Shown piece after piece: positions 1 to 8,065 of a stretch of DNA of 64,000 nt; position 1 is the stretch's first letter; the number at the start of each line of letters is the position of its first letter. The stretch is taken from contig NZ_JACHCL010000005.1 in assembly GCF_014200725.1 (NCBI RefSeq), positions 62,001 to 126,000 of the forward strand. Reading direction: 5' to 3'. The notes under the pieces are model-generated. The model saw nothing but the letters and a program-made list of their open reading frames with translations. It was not told the DNA's origin and did no database searches. Origin of the DNA: Janthinobacterium silvisoli. GTDB lineage: Bacteria; Pseudomonadota; Gammaproteobacteria; Burkholderiales; Burkholderiaceae_D. The position numbers were made by a program, and so were the translations under genes.

Positions 1-252
1 TTCGGCAAACCCAATATCTCCCGAACGCAAGACGGCTGAACACATATTCCAGTTATGCAAGTCCAGGTGGATGGGTGCGCTGCCGTCGCCATACAGCAGC
101 ACGGCGCCATCTGGGGTGCGCAGGCGCAAGGCGCCAAATTTCAATTTATCGAGCAGCGACAAAATCATGCCCGCGGGGGCGGACAAGTCCAGGTGCTCGT
201 ACGATGCGCTACTGCGCGCATGCAAGCCGTTGGGCAGGGATTCCGTATTCAT
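1..252 (-). CDS. Cyclopropane-fatty-acyl-phospholipid synthase-like methyltransferase, N-terminal part
   Basis: Partial gene: it starts at the ATG whose complement is at 250-252 and runs off the left edge, leaving 84 codons. The fragment opens MNTESLPNGLHARSSASYEH and then reads LLDKLKFGALRLRTPDG, which resembles the N-terminal domain that precedes the SAM-methyltransferase core of CFA-synthase-like proteins; the catalytic core is outside the window. It lies 10 bases downstream of the DUF1365 gene and the FAD oxidoreductase gene on the same strand. That trio is a recurrent cluster thought to modify unsaturated membrane acyl chains, linked in Rhodobacter to the singlet-oxygen response. The assignment leans on neighbours as much as on the fragment. 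Confidence 0.75.
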   Translation of the reverse strand, partial: MNTESLPNGLHARSSASYEHLDLSAPAGMILSLLDKLKFGALRLRTPDGAVLLYGDGSAPIHLDLHNWNMCSAVLRSGDIGFAE

Positions 253-262
253 CGTACACCTT

Positions 263-1066
263 TCATCGTGACAGCTTTTCTTGGGGAGGATGGGGTTTGC
301 TAAAAAACGGCACGCGTCGTAGCCACAGCCGCAGCGCCTGCCAATGGATGCGGGCCATCACGCCGAACGTCATCAGCGGATAACGCAACAGGGCGCGGCC
401 CAGCGCGCGGTCGCGCAAGGGCACGGCAATACCGGACAAACTCGTTTGCAGCAAGGGACCGCTGGTATCGTCGTAATCGACGCAGGCCAGGTGGCGTTCG
501 CCCTGCCCTGCGTCATCCTTGCTGCGCAGAAAGCGGAAGCGGTAACCGCCCTCGACCTTGCAAAAGGGCGAAACGTGAAAGATCTTGTTGGCGCGCAACT
601 CGCTGCCATAAGCAATCGCTGCGCCATGATCGAGCAGGTACAGATGACGTTCGCCAAAGGTATTGCGCACATCGCACAGCACGGCGCGCAAGGCGCCATC
701 GGCACGGTGGCAAAACCAGAAACTGACGGGATTGAATACATAACCGAATACGCGCGGCATGGTTTGCAGCCAGATTTCGCCATCGGCATCGCTCACGCCT
801 TGCTCATGCAGCAAGCCATCTATCCAGTCCAGCAAGGGCGTTACACCATCGCCATGGTCGCTATCGCGAAACGACAGCACATTGGCGCCGTTGCGCGAAA
901 TAAGCCGCGCGCTGAAATCCTGCCCCCCCATGCTGCGCAAGGGCAGGCGCAAGTAATAGATGCCATAACTAAAGAAATGCCGGCGCGGCCGCAAGCGCGT
1001 ATGGCGTACTTGCCCCAGACACAGCTGCGGCTGCGCCATGGCGGGCAGCGACGAATCACGCGGCAT
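263..1066 (-). CDS. DUF1365 family protein
   Basis: A 267-residue protein with the DUF1365 look: an N-terminal LCLGQVRHTRLRPRRHFFSY segment, then a central NPVSFWFCHRADGALRAVLC segment and a VSPFCKVEGGYRFRF segment. The biochemical function of this family is not established. The ATG at 1066 overlaps the end of the upstream FAD oxidoreductase gene by 11 bases and has a GGAG about eight bases upstream, so I prefer it over the internal Met at 1039. The tight packing between the oxidoreductase and the CFA-like methyltransferase indicates one transcript and a shared membrane-lipid modification role (inference). Confidence 0.88.
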   Translation of the reverse strand: MPRDSSLPAMAQPQLCLGQVRHTRLRPRRHFFSYGIYYLRLPLRSMGGQDFSARLISRNGANVLSFRDSDHGDGVTPLLDWIDGLLHEQGVSDADGEIWLQTMPRVFGYVFNPVSFWFCHRADGALRAVLCDVRNTFGERHLYLLDHGAAIAYGSELRANKIFHVSPFCKVEGGYRFRFLRSKDDAGQGERHLACVDYDDTSGPLLQTSLSGIAVPLRDRALGRALLRYPLMTFGVMARIHWQALRLWLRRVPFFSKPHPPQEKLSR

Positions 1067-2369
1067 GGTCCAGCTCCGACGCCGCCAGGCTCGCCAGGGT
1101 GGCAGCCACGGCCAGGCCCGATTTCAAACCATCTTCATGGAAGCCGTAACCGGTCCAGGCGCCCGCGAACCAGGTGTTTTGCATGCCCTGGAAGTTGGCC
1201 AGCCGCATTTGCGCCGCAATCGCCGCGCCATCGAACACCGGATGCGCATAGGAAAATTCAGCGATGACCTTGGCTGGATCGGGTTCGTCGAGCGGGTTCA
1301 AGGACACCATGACGGGCGTACTGAAGGGCAAGGGCTGCAACTGGTTCAGCAAATAATGCACGCACACTTGCGGCGCGTCGCCTTCTTCCACCGCCGGGCG
1401 GCCCTGGTAATTCCAGGCCGACCAGGCGCGGCGGCGTTCAGGCAAGCACGAGGCGTCCGTATGCAGTACAGCCCGGTTCGGCTGGTAGCGTACGGCTTGC
1501 AGCACCTTGCGCTCGTCGTCGCGCGCATCCGACAACAAGGCCAGCGCCTGGTCGCTATGGCAAGCCAGCACTACATGATCGACATGCTCCACACCGTGCG
1601 CCGTCAACAGTTCAACCATGCGCGCACCGCCCTGTGGCTGGCGGCGCACGCCCAGCACGGGGCAAGCCAGGCGCTGCTGGGGGATACCGGCCAGCAATTT
1701 CTTCACGTACACGCGCGAGCCGCCGCGCACGGTGCGCCACTGGGGCCGGTCATTGACTTGCAGCAAACCGTGGTTGTGGCAGAAACGGATGAAGGTGGCC
1801 AGTGGAAAGGCCAGCATCTGGCGCGCCGGGCAAGACCAGATACAGGCAGCCATCGGCAGCAGATACCAGTGGCGAAACTCAGCACCATAGCCATGCAGGT
1901 CGAGAAAATCACCGAGACTCATGGCCGGCGCCGGCAACTGGGCGGTGGCGATGGCGCTGGCCTGGCGGTTGAAACGTAAAATGTCGCGCAGCATGCGCAG
2001 GAAGGCAGGCCGCAGCAGATTGCTGCGCTGGGCAAACACGGTATCGAGATTGGCGCCCGCCCATTCCAGCACGCGCGCGCCAGGTTCACTACCGAGCGGC
2101 ATCTTGACGGAAAAAGACATGTCGCTGTCGGCCGCCTCGACACCGAGTTCATCAAACAGCTGCACCAGCTTCGGATAGGTGGTGTGGTTAAACACCAGGA
2201 AACCCGTATCGACGCCGTGCGTGACGCCGTCCAGGGTGACATCCACCGTATGGCTGTGACCACCGAAATAATCTTCCGCCTCATACAAGGTGACATCCTG
2301 CCCCCCTTGCGCCAGGCGATAAGCACATGACAGCCCTGCAATTCCCGCTCCGACGACCGCGATTTTCAT
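1056..2369 (-). CDS. NAD(P)/FAD-dependent oxidoreductase (amine oxidase/desaturase-like)
   Basis: A 437-residue flavoprotein. The first residues MKIAVVGAGIAGLSCAYRLA form the Rossmann dinucleotide-binding motif GxGxxG, followed by an acidic residue ending the second strand (LYEAEDYFGGHSHTV). The C-terminus has the FAD-closing pattern NTWFAGAWTGYGFHEDGLKS. It belongs to the amine-oxidase/phytoene-desaturase-like flavoproteins found beside DUF1365 and CFA-like genes, where a role in modifying fatty acyl chains is suspected but the substrate is unknown. It is the first gene of the minus-strand operon; a promoter and a possible FNR-type site lie in the 280-base gap upstream. Confidence 0.88.
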   Translation of the reverse strand: MKIAVVGAGIAGLSCAYRLAQGGQDVTLYEAEDYFGGHSHTVDVTLDGVTHGVDTGFLVFNHTTYPKLVQLFDELGVEAADSDMSFSVKMPLGSEPGARVLEWAGANLDTVFAQRSNLLRPAFLRMLRDILRFNRQASAIATAQLPAPAMSLGDFLDLHGYGAEFRHWYLLPMAACIWSCPARQMLAFPLATFIRFCHNHGLLQVNDRPQWRTVRGGSRVYVKKLLAGIPQQRLACPVLGVRRQPQGGARMVELLTAHGVEHVDHVVLACHSDQALALLSDARDDERKVLQAVRYQPNRAVLHTDASCLPERRRAWSAWNYQGRPAVEEGDAPQVCVHYLLNQLQPLPFSTPVMVSLNPLDEPDPAKVIAEFSYAHPVFDGAAIAAQMRLANFQGMQNTWFAGAWTGYGFHEDGLKSGLAVAATLASLAASELDHAA

Positions 2370-2437
2370 ATCAGCACCTGTGTGATGTTAATCCTGGGAA
2401 AGATGGGCTGCATCAATAATTAATAGTCAGATAATTG

Positions 2438-2451
2438 TTGATCTATGTCAA
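2438..2451 (-). promoter_or_regulatory. Candidate FNR/ANR-type box overlapping a TTGACA -35
   Basis: The plus strand reads TTGATCTATGTCAA, which is the FNR consensus TTGAT-N4-ATCAA with one mismatch in the second half. Read on the minus strand the same bases begin TTGACA, a perfect sigma70 -35 hexamer about 80 bases upstream of the oxidoreductase ATG; the -10 is less clear (GACTAT at 17 bases, or TATTAA at 20). This is a pattern match only. Confidence 0.35.
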
Positions 2452-2651
2452 TGCGTGTTCCAGGAGTTCACAAACTTATACGCAGGCAACTTTCAATCGG
2501 ATTCAGCTATTTCATAAACGCACTGCGGATACCGGTGCAATGTTGCTAATCGAACAGTAAAGAGGGTGGTCCGCTGTGTGCTCTGGTAGAATACCCAGTC
2601 CAAGTGTCCGGCGCCGCCGGGCCTAGCGTAAGCACCCGCCACCATCTATCC

Positions 2652-3722
2652 ATGTTTAGTTTCTTCAAGAAAAAACCCGTAGCCCCTGAAGCCGCACCCG
2701 CTGCTGCGCCCGCGCTGCCGCCTGCAGCCGTGCCCGACACTGCGCCGGCCAGCCCACCTTCTTCCGCCAGCCTGAGCGGTGCTCCGGCCGAACTTGTACC
2801 CGCCATCGTGGCCGTCGAGCCGGAGAAAAAATCGTGGATGACGCGCCTGAAAGCGGGCCTGTCGAAGACCTCGTCCACCTTGTCAGTGCTGTTCGTGGGC
2901 GCGAAAATCGACGATGCGCTGTATGAAGAGCTGGAAGCGGCGCTCTTGATGTCCGACGCCGGCATCGACGCCACCGACTATCTGCTCACAGCACTGAAGA
3001 AAAAGGTCAAGGAAGACAAGCTGCTCGATGCGAGCGAGGTCAAGGCCGCCTTGAAAGCGCTGCTGATCGAACTGTTGAGGCCGCTGGAAAAACGCTTTGA
3101 GCTGGGCCGCCACAAGCCGCTGGTGATGATGATTTCAGGTGTGAATGGCGCTGGCAAGACCACCACCATCGGCAAGCTGGCCAAGCACATGCAGTCGAAC
3201 AATCAATCGGTACTGCTGGCTGCGGGCGACACCTTCCGCGCCGCTGCGCGCGAACAGCTGATGGTCTGGGGCGAGCGCAACAACGTTACCGTCATCTCGC
3301 AGGAATCGGGCGATCCGGCCGCCGTGGCCTACGACTCGGTGCAATCGGCGAAAGCGCGCGGCATCGACGTGGTGATGGTCGACACGGCTGGCCGCCTGCC
3401 GACCCAGTTGCACCTGATGGAAGAATTGAAGAAGATCAAGCGCGTGATCGGCAAGGGCATGGATGGCGCACCGCACGAAACCCTGCTTGTCATCGATGGC
3501 AACACGGGCCAGAATGCGTTGACGCAAGTCAAAGCCTTCGACGATGCATTGCAGTTGAGCGGCCTGGTAATCACCAAGCTGGACGGCACCGCCAAGGGTG
3601 GCGTGCTGGCGGCGATTGCCCGCGTGCGTCCCGTGCCCGTGTATTTCATCGGAATCGGTGAAAAGATTGAAGATTTGCAGCCTTTCGTGGCTGCCGAATT
3701 TGTCGAAGCGCTGCTCGGATAA
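2652..3722 (+). CDS. ftsY: Signal recognition particle receptor FtsY
   Basis: A 357-residue SRP-receptor GTPase that docks ribosome-nascent-chain-SRP complexes at the inner membrane. I start at the ATG giving MFSFFKKKP, the usual FtsY opening, rather than the GTG at 2604. After a Pro/Ala-rich N-terminal region comes the helical N domain and then the G domain with the P-loop GVNGAGKTTTIGKL, the DTAGR motif and TKLDGTAKGG. It heads the ftsY-ftsE-ftsX gene order found in many proteobacteria; ftsE begins six bases after its stop. No clear Shine-Dalgarno sequence precedes the ATG. Confidence 0.97.
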   Translation: MFSFFKKKPVAPEAAPAAAPALPPAAVPDTAPASPPSSASLSGAPAELVPAIVAVEPEKKSWMTRLKAGLSKTSSTLSVLFVGAKIDDALYEELEAALLMSDAGIDATDYLLTALKKKVKEDKLLDASEVKAALKALLIELLRPLEKRFELGRHKPLVMMISGVNGAGKTTTIGKLAKHMQSNNQSVLLAAGDTFRAAAREQLMVWGERNNVTVISQESGDPAAVAYDSVQSAKARGIDVVMVDTAGRLPTQLHLMEELKKIKRVIGKGMDGAPHETLLVIDGNTGQNALTQVKAFDDALQLSGLVITKLDGTAKGGVLAAIARVRPVPVYFIGIGEKIEDLQPFVAAEFVEALLG

Positions 3723-3728
3723 GCCTAC

Positions 3729-4466
3729 ATGATTGAATTTCAGCACGTCTCAAAGCAATATTTCCCCGATGCAGTGGCGCTCAGCGACATTTCGCTGAAC
3801 ATCGCCAAAGGCGAGCTGGTGTTTTTGGCCGGCCCCTCGGGCGCCGGCAAATCCACCCTGCTGAAAATGATTGCCGCCATGGAACGCCCCACTTCGGGCA
3901 AGCTGATCGTCAACGGACAAGATATCGGCAAGATCAAGCCGGCTGGCGTACCTTTTCTGCGCCGCAACCTGGGCCTGATCTTCCAACAACAAAAATTACT
4001 CAATGACCGCTCGATCCTGGCCAACGTCATGTTGCCGCTGCTGGTCGTGGGCGCGCACAAGGTAGCTGCAGAGCAACGCGCCCGCGCCGCGCTCGATAAA
4101 GTCGGCTTGCTGGACCGCGCACTGGCGCGTCCGCTATCGCTGTCGGGCGGTGAACAGCAGCGCGTGTCGATCGCGCGCGCCATCGTCAACCGGCCACAGA
4201 TTATTCTGGCTGACGAACCGACCGCCAACCTGGACCGCGCCGCCGCCGACAAGGTGCTCGATGCCCTGAAAGCCTTCCATTCGGTGGGCGTGACCTGCCT
4301 CATTTCCAGCCATGACGAACAGATGCTCGATGCCGCCGCGCGCGTGATCCACCTGAAAAACGGTCAACTGGTCTCCATCGAAAAAGCCACGCAAGCACCC
4401 GTATTCGCGCCACCCGATCCGAACTTTGCACCAGGTCTGGGCAACATGGAAGGAGAGGCGCCATGA
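3729..4466 (+). CDS. ftsE: Cell division ATP-binding protein FtsE
   Basis: A 245-residue ABC ATPase that pairs with FtsX at the divisome, where the complex activates periplasmic murein hydrolases and supports septum assembly. Visible motifs are Walker A GPSGAGKST near residue 36, the Q-loop region FQQQKLL, the signature LSGGEQQR, Walker B IILADEP and the switch SSHD. It is slightly longer than the E. coli protein because of a C-terminal tail rich in Pro and Ala. Its stop overlaps the ftsX start in an ATGA, so the two are translationally coupled. Confidence 0.97.
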   Translation: MIEFQHVSKQYFPDAVALSDISLNIAKGELVFLAGPSGAGKSTLLKMIAAMERPTSGKLIVNGQDIGKIKPAGVPFLRRNLGLIFQQQKLLNDRSILANVMLPLLVVGAHKVAAEQRARAALDKVGLLDRALARPLSLSGGEQQRVSIARAIVNRPQIILADEPTANLDRAAADKVLDALKAFHSVGVTCLISSHDEQMLDAAARVIHLKNGQLVSIEKATQAPVFAPPDPNFAPGLGNMEGEAP

Positions 4467-5386
4467 GAGGCTGGTTCCGTCAACACCGCTTTGCGCTCGG
4501 CTCGGCGCTGATTCACCTGCGCAAGTCGCCGAGCGGCTTTTTGTTGAATGTGTTCGTGGTGGCGATTGCCCTGTCGCTGCCGTTTGCCGGCTTGACCATG
4601 CTCGACAACGTACGCCCGATGTCGGAACAGATGTCGGTCGATCCGGAAATGAGCGTGTTCCTGAAAATCGATACGCCGCGCGAACAGGCCAAGGGCCTGG
4701 CTGGCGAAATCCGCAGGATTGTGCAGGGCAACAAGAAAGCCAAGATCGTTTTCATTCCCCGCGAAGACGCGCTGGACTCGCTGAAAAGCAAGAATGGCCT
4801 GGCCGATGTCTTGAATACCCTGGGCGAAAATCCCTTGCCCGACAGCTATGTACTGAAACTGGACGCCTTTAATAGCGCCACTGAAGCGCAAGACGTCGAT
4901 GCGGTAGCGGAACAATTGCGCCAGTTGCCCGGTGTGGAGTCGGTGCAAGTCGATTCAGCCTGGGTCAAGCGCCTGGCCGCGCTGCTGGGCGTGCTGCGCC
5001 TGGTACTGTTGTTGCTGGCCATCACCCTGGGTGCGGCCGTGATCGCCGTGGTCTTCAATACCATCCGCCTGCAAGTGATGACGCAACGCGATGAAATCAG
5101 CGTATCAAAGCTGATCGGCGCCACCGACACGTTTATTCACCGGCCGTTTTATTACACGGGCGCCCTGCTGGGCCTGTGCGCAGGCGCGCTGGCGCTGGGC
5201 GCCGTGGCGCTGGCGTTGCGGCCATTGAATACGGCAATTGCCGAATTTGCCCGCCTGTATGCGTCCGAATTCCAGCTGGCGCCGCTGGCGCCGCTGCCGA
5301 TGGCGGCTTTGCTGGCGATGAGCGCCGGCCTGGGCCTGATTGGCGCCTTCCTGTGCGTGCAGCGCCACCTGGCGCGTGTCAATTAA
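4463..5386 (+). CDS. ftsX: Cell division protein FtsX, permease-like
   Basis: A 307-residue inner-membrane partner of FtsE. It has the FtsX plan: one N-terminal membrane segment (LLNVFVVAIALSLPFAGLTM), a periplasmic domain of about 130 residues, then three more membrane segments around the conserved MTQRDEISVSKLIGATDTFI stretch. It begins inside the ftsE stop codon (ATGA) with a strong GGAGAGG upstream. A GC-rich hairpin follows immediately after the stop, closing the ftsY-ftsE-ftsX transcription unit before rpoH. Confidence 0.96.
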   Translation: MRGWFRQHRFALGSALIHLRKSPSGFLLNVFVVAIALSLPFAGLTMLDNVRPMSEQMSVDPEMSVFLKIDTPREQAKGLAGEIRRIVQGNKKAKIVFIPREDALDSLKSKNGLADVLNTLGENPLPDSYVLKLDAFNSATEAQDVDAVAEQLRQLPGVESVQVDSAWVKRLAALLGVLRLVLLLLAITLGAAVIAVVFNTIRLQVMTQRDEISVSKLIGATDTFIHRPFYYTGALLGLCAGALALGAVALALRPLNTAIAEFARLYASEFQLAPLAPLPMAALLAMSAGLGLIGAFLCVQRHLARVN

Positions 5387-5399
5387 ATCTGCTGTGAAA

Positions 5400-5427
5400 G
5401 GCGGCGCTGCCGGCGCCGCCTTCTTCC
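5400..5427 (+). terminator. Intrinsic terminator after ftsX
   Basis: GGCGGCGC (5400-5407) pairs with GCGCCGCC (5413-5420) across a five-base loop and is followed by the pyrimidine run TTCTTCC. It sits 14 bases after the ftsX stop. Confidence 0.7.
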
Positions 5428-5640
5428 TCCCTACTCCCCACCCATTGCCATAAATTCACTTGATATTTAGCAAGTATTCTTAAGGTTCGCTTCAGGCAAG
5501 TCCCGTAGACTGGCCTCATCAAAAAGTGTCTGGCATATGCAACAACGGCTCAGGCTGCGGCTTGCAGGGGCTATGTGGTCTGATTATCAAGTATCACAGG
5601 GCCATAGTATTTAGGCTATCAGGGTGATTGGAGGAGCTGA

Positions 5641-5667
5641 TTGGCACTCATCACCAGAGAGTGCTAA
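5641..5667 (+). promoter_or_regulatory. CIRCE operator (HrcA site) upstream of rpoH
   Basis: The bases TTGGCACTC (5641-5649), nine spacer bases, and GAGTGCTAA (5659-5667) match the CIRCE inverted repeat TTAGCACTC-N9-GAGTGCTAA at 17 of 18 positions with the exact spacer length. HrcA is the known CIRCE repressor. The element lies 149 bases upstream of the rpoH ATG and no other gene intervenes, so it should repress rpoH at normal temperature. Confidence 0.9.
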
Positions 5668-5670
5668 TAT
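5641..5670 (+). promoter_or_regulatory. Predicted sigma70 promoter of rpoH embedded in the CIRCE
   Basis: A -35 TTGGCA at 5641-5646 and a -10 TAATAT at 5665-5670 are separated by 18 bases. The promoter elements coincide with the two halves of the CIRCE repeat, so a bound HrcA dimer would block RNA polymerase directly. The transcript would have a leader of about 140 nt before the rpoH ATG. Other promoters further upstream (5430-5620) are possible. Confidence 0.6.
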
Positions 5671-5815
5671 ATGGCATACCGTTAGCAGAACAGTCATGCG
5701 CACCAGGAGTAAATGGTGGCGCAATCTGCACCGAGCAACACAAACACAGAACACATAATGGCGCCATGTACAACACATGGCCACATGGAACAAAGCAAGA
5801 CTACGAGGAGTAAAC

Positions 5816-6706
5816 ATGACTACGATGTCCGCACTGGTTCCGAGCAAGAGTAATGCACTGGGCCTCGGTTTTACAGGCAATCTGGGCAATATCGACGCCT
5901 ACATTTCGGCCGTGAACCGTCTGCCCATGTTGACCCACGAAGAAGAAATCTCGCTGGCCACGCGCCTGCGTGAAAAGAATGATCTGGGCGCCGCCCAGGA
6001 ACTGGTGCTGTCGCATCTGCGCCTGGTAGTATCGATCGCCCGCGGCTACCTCGGTTATGGTTTGCCGCACGCTGACCTGATTCAGGAAGGCAATATTGGT
6101 TTGATGAAAGCCGTCAAGCGCTTCGACCCGAACCAGGGCGTGCGCCTGGTGTCGTACGCCATGCACTGGGTGAAAGCCGAGATGCATGAGTACATCCTGA
6201 AAAACTGGCGCCTGGTGAAAGTGGCGACGACGAAGGCGCAGCGCAAGCTGTTCTTCAATCTGCGCAGCCACAAGACGGGCCTGGACGCGATGACGCCGAA
6301 ACAGATCGATGCGCTGGCCAAGCTGCTCGACGTGAAACGCGAAGAAGTGATCGAGATGGAAACCCGCTTGAGCGGCCGCGACATTGCGCTGGAATCGCCT
6401 AGCGACGATGAAGATGACAAATTTTCGCCGATCGCCTACCTGTCGTCGGAGCAAAGCGAGCCGACCAAGGTGCTGGAAGCGGAGCAGGTGACGCGTTTGC
6501 AATCGGAAGGCCTGGAAACAGCGCTGGGCAAGCTGGACGACCGTTCGCGCCGCATCATCGAAGCGCGCTGGCTGGCCAACGATGATGGCTCCGGCGCTAC
6601 CTTGCACACGCTGGCTGAAGAGTTCGGCGTATCGGCCGAGCGCATCCGCCAGATCGAAGTGGCGGCACTGAAAAAAATGAAGGGCGCGCTGGCGGCCTAC
6701 GTATAA
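5816..6706 (+). CDS. rpoH: Heat-shock sigma factor RpoH (sigma32)
   Basis: A 296-residue alternative sigma factor directing transcription of heat-shock chaperone and protease genes. It shows sigma region 2 (DLIQEGNIGLMKAVKRFDP and VRLVSYAMHWVKAEMHEYI), the RpoH-specific segment QRKLFFNLRSH, and region 4 with a helix-turn-helix ending SAERIRQIEVAALKKMK. I start at the ATG after ACGAGGAGTAAAC, a good ribosome binding site, rather than at the upstream ATG at 5777. Its promoter carries a CIRCE operator, so it appears to sit under HrcA control. A hairpin follows the stop. Confidence 0.97.
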   Translation: MTTMSALVPSKSNALGLGFTGNLGNIDAYISAVNRLPMLTHEEEISLATRLREKNDLGAAQELVLSHLRLVVSIARGYLGYGLPHADLIQEGNIGLMKAVKRFDPNQGVRLVSYAMHWVKAEMHEYILKNWRLVKVATTKAQRKLFFNLRSHKTGLDAMTPKQIDALAKLLDVKREEVIEMETRLSGRDIALESPSDDEDDKFSPIAYLSSEQSEPTKVLEAEQVTRLQSEGLETALGKLDDRSRRIIEARWLANDDGSGATLHTLAEEFGVSAERIRQIEVAALKKMKGALAAYV

Positions 6707-6729
6707 GTAATACGCTGGATAGCTAGTAA

Positions 6730-6753
6730 AAAAGGCGCCGCAAGGCGCCTTTT
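6730..6753 (+). terminator. Intrinsic terminator after rpoH
   Basis: AAAGGCGCC, a GCAA loop, then GGCGCCTTTT (stem 6731-6752). The A-run on one side and T-run on the other make it usable from both directions, serving rpoH and the convergent small gene at 6798-7064. Confidence 0.8.
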
Positions 6754-6797
6754 CCATTGTTCTTCGATATTTAGCAACAGGCCAATATTTCCTGCAG

Positions 6798-7064
6798 TTA
6801 TGCTGCAGCGAGGCCCTTGGTCAACACTTCAGCGACGGCTTCATTCAAATCCACGCCGCGCTCCTTGGCCAGGTTTTGCAATTGCAACACCAGCTCGCTG
6901 TTGAGTTTGACAGCGAATGGCACCAGGCCCAGAGCCTGGTCGCGCTTGCGCTGCTCGCGGCGGTCGACGACCACCGCTTCCTTGCCGAAGGCGCCAGCGC
7001 CGGGAACGTTCATCTTTCCCATCAATTTCTTGGCATCGCTTTTGGCCAGGTCGGTTTTTTTCAT
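6798..7064 (-). CDS. Small conserved protein, ribbon-helix-helix-like
   Basis: An 88-residue basic protein. The C-terminal half (VPFAVKLNSELVLQLQNLAK then ERGVDLNEAVAEVLTKGL) has the strand-helix-helix pattern of ribbon-helix-helix DNA-binding or plasmid-partition-type proteins: a short strand with alternating hydrophobics followed by two amphipathic helices. The first half is lysine-rich and probably disordered. No toxin-like partner is adjacent, and it stands alone between the rpoH terminator and the 188-base gap before the lipoprotein gene. The RHH reading is an inference from pattern, and the function is unknown. Confidence 0.7.
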   Translation of the reverse strand: MKKTDLAKSDAKKLMGKMNVPGAGAFGKEAVVVDRREQRKRDQALGLVPFAVKLNSELVLQLQNLAKERGVDLNEAVAEVLTKGLAAA

Positions 7065-7252
7065 GGTTGTTTCCTGATTTTCAAAACAGCCATTCTACGC
7101 AGTATTCAAGACGCCGCGTAGCCGGCGCCGCAATTCATCGCCATGGCGCCAGGAGAGCGCCAAAAAAATAACATCTTGTTATTATCATTTTAATCTTATG
7201 CGTGCAAAGCACGCCAAGGACGCCTTAGCGATCAGTACCTGAAAGGAAAAAC

Positions 7253-7705
7253 ATGTTTTATCTGACCCACACCTATCGCCGCTTGATCTTGCCTTTATGC
7301 ATAGCCATGCTGGCTGTGCTTGCCGGTTGCGGCGCACCCAGCAGCGCCAGCGACGCCGAAAATACCCCGCGCACGGTGACGCAAGTACTGACACCTGGCC
7401 AGCAAGTCGCCATCACGGCCACCGATACACTGAAACTGGAGCGCGTCAACGACAGCCGCTGCCGCAAGGGCGCCGTGTGCGTCTGGAAAGGCTACGTCAG
7501 CTACAGTTTCAGCCTGATCGGCAAGAACGGCAGCAGCGACATCACCCTGTCCGACTCCATGCCCGGCGGCGCCAGCTCTGTCACGGTGAACCACCTGACC
7601 TTCACCCTGCTCGACGTCGACCCGGATTCGCCACCCGCCATGAATGCGGCGGAGCCTACCTATCGGGTGAAAGTCAAGATTACACAGAATGCCCTACCAC
7701 GCTAA
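7253..7705 (+). CDS. Putative lipoprotein of unknown function
   Basis: A 150-residue exported protein. A hydrophobic signal sequence ends in the lipobox LAGC (Cys near residue 25). The mature part is beta-rich and has two further Cys in the motif SRCRKGAVCVWKGYVSYSFS, a pattern seen in small secreted proteins of unknown role, where the pair could form a disulfide. A reasonable ribosome binding site (GAAAGGAAAAAC) precedes the ATG. It is a single gene, convergent with the monooxygenase/P450 pair. I do not recognise a functional family. Confidence 0.72.
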   Translation: MFYLTHTYRRLILPLCIAMLAVLAGCGAPSSASDAENTPRTVTQVLTPGQQVAITATDTLKLERVNDSRCRKGAVCVWKGYVSYSFSLIGKNGSSDITLSDSMPGGASSVTVNHLTFTLLDVDPDSPPAMNAAEPTYRVKVKITQNALPR

Positions 7706-7717
7706 ACACGTTAAGCG

Positions 7718-8065
7718 CTAAGCCTGGTGGCGCTGGCGGCTGTCTGGTGGCGCCTGCTGCCGGTCTTGCATGCCGTAATCGCGTACCACGCTGGCGATGC
7801 GCAGCCGGTAATCATCAAACACACCCTGCCGTCCCGCGCTCTGCGCCGCGCGATGTTGTTCCAGCTGCCGCCATTGCGCCAGCGCCGCCTCATCGCGAAA
7901 GAACGATAGCGACAATAATTTGCCAGGCTCGCTCAGGCTGCTGAAGCGTTCGATGGAAATAAAGCCATCGACTTCATCAAGCAAGGGGCGCAAGGACGCG
8001 GCCAGGTCCAGATAATGCTGGCGCCCATCAGTGCTGGGCCAGACTTCAAATATCACGGCGATCAT
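7718..8065 (-). CDS. Antibiotic biosynthesis monooxygenase (ABM)-like protein
   Basis: A 115-residue ABM-fold protein: MIAVIFEVWPSTDGRQHYLD, then LRPLLDEVDGFISIERFSSL, then a middle LLSLSFFRDEAALAQWRQLE segment typical of the ferredoxin-like alpha/beta fold, which also includes heme-degrading and quinol-oxidising members. It starts in an ATGA overlap with the stop of the upstream P450 gene, so the two are translationally coupled. I reject the longer frame reaching 8371 because it lies inside the P450 gene. Substrate unknown. Confidence 0.82.
   Translation of the reverse strand: MIAVIFEVWPSTDGRQHYLDLAASLRPLLDEVDGFISIERFSSLSEPGKLLSLSFFRDEAALAQWRQLEQHRAAQSAGRQGVFDDYRLRIASVVRDYGMQDRQQAPPDSRQRHQA

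Noticed and set aside
5628-5813. A 61-codon frame in the rpoH leader
   Set aside because: It runs across the CIRCE promoter region and has no homology-like features.
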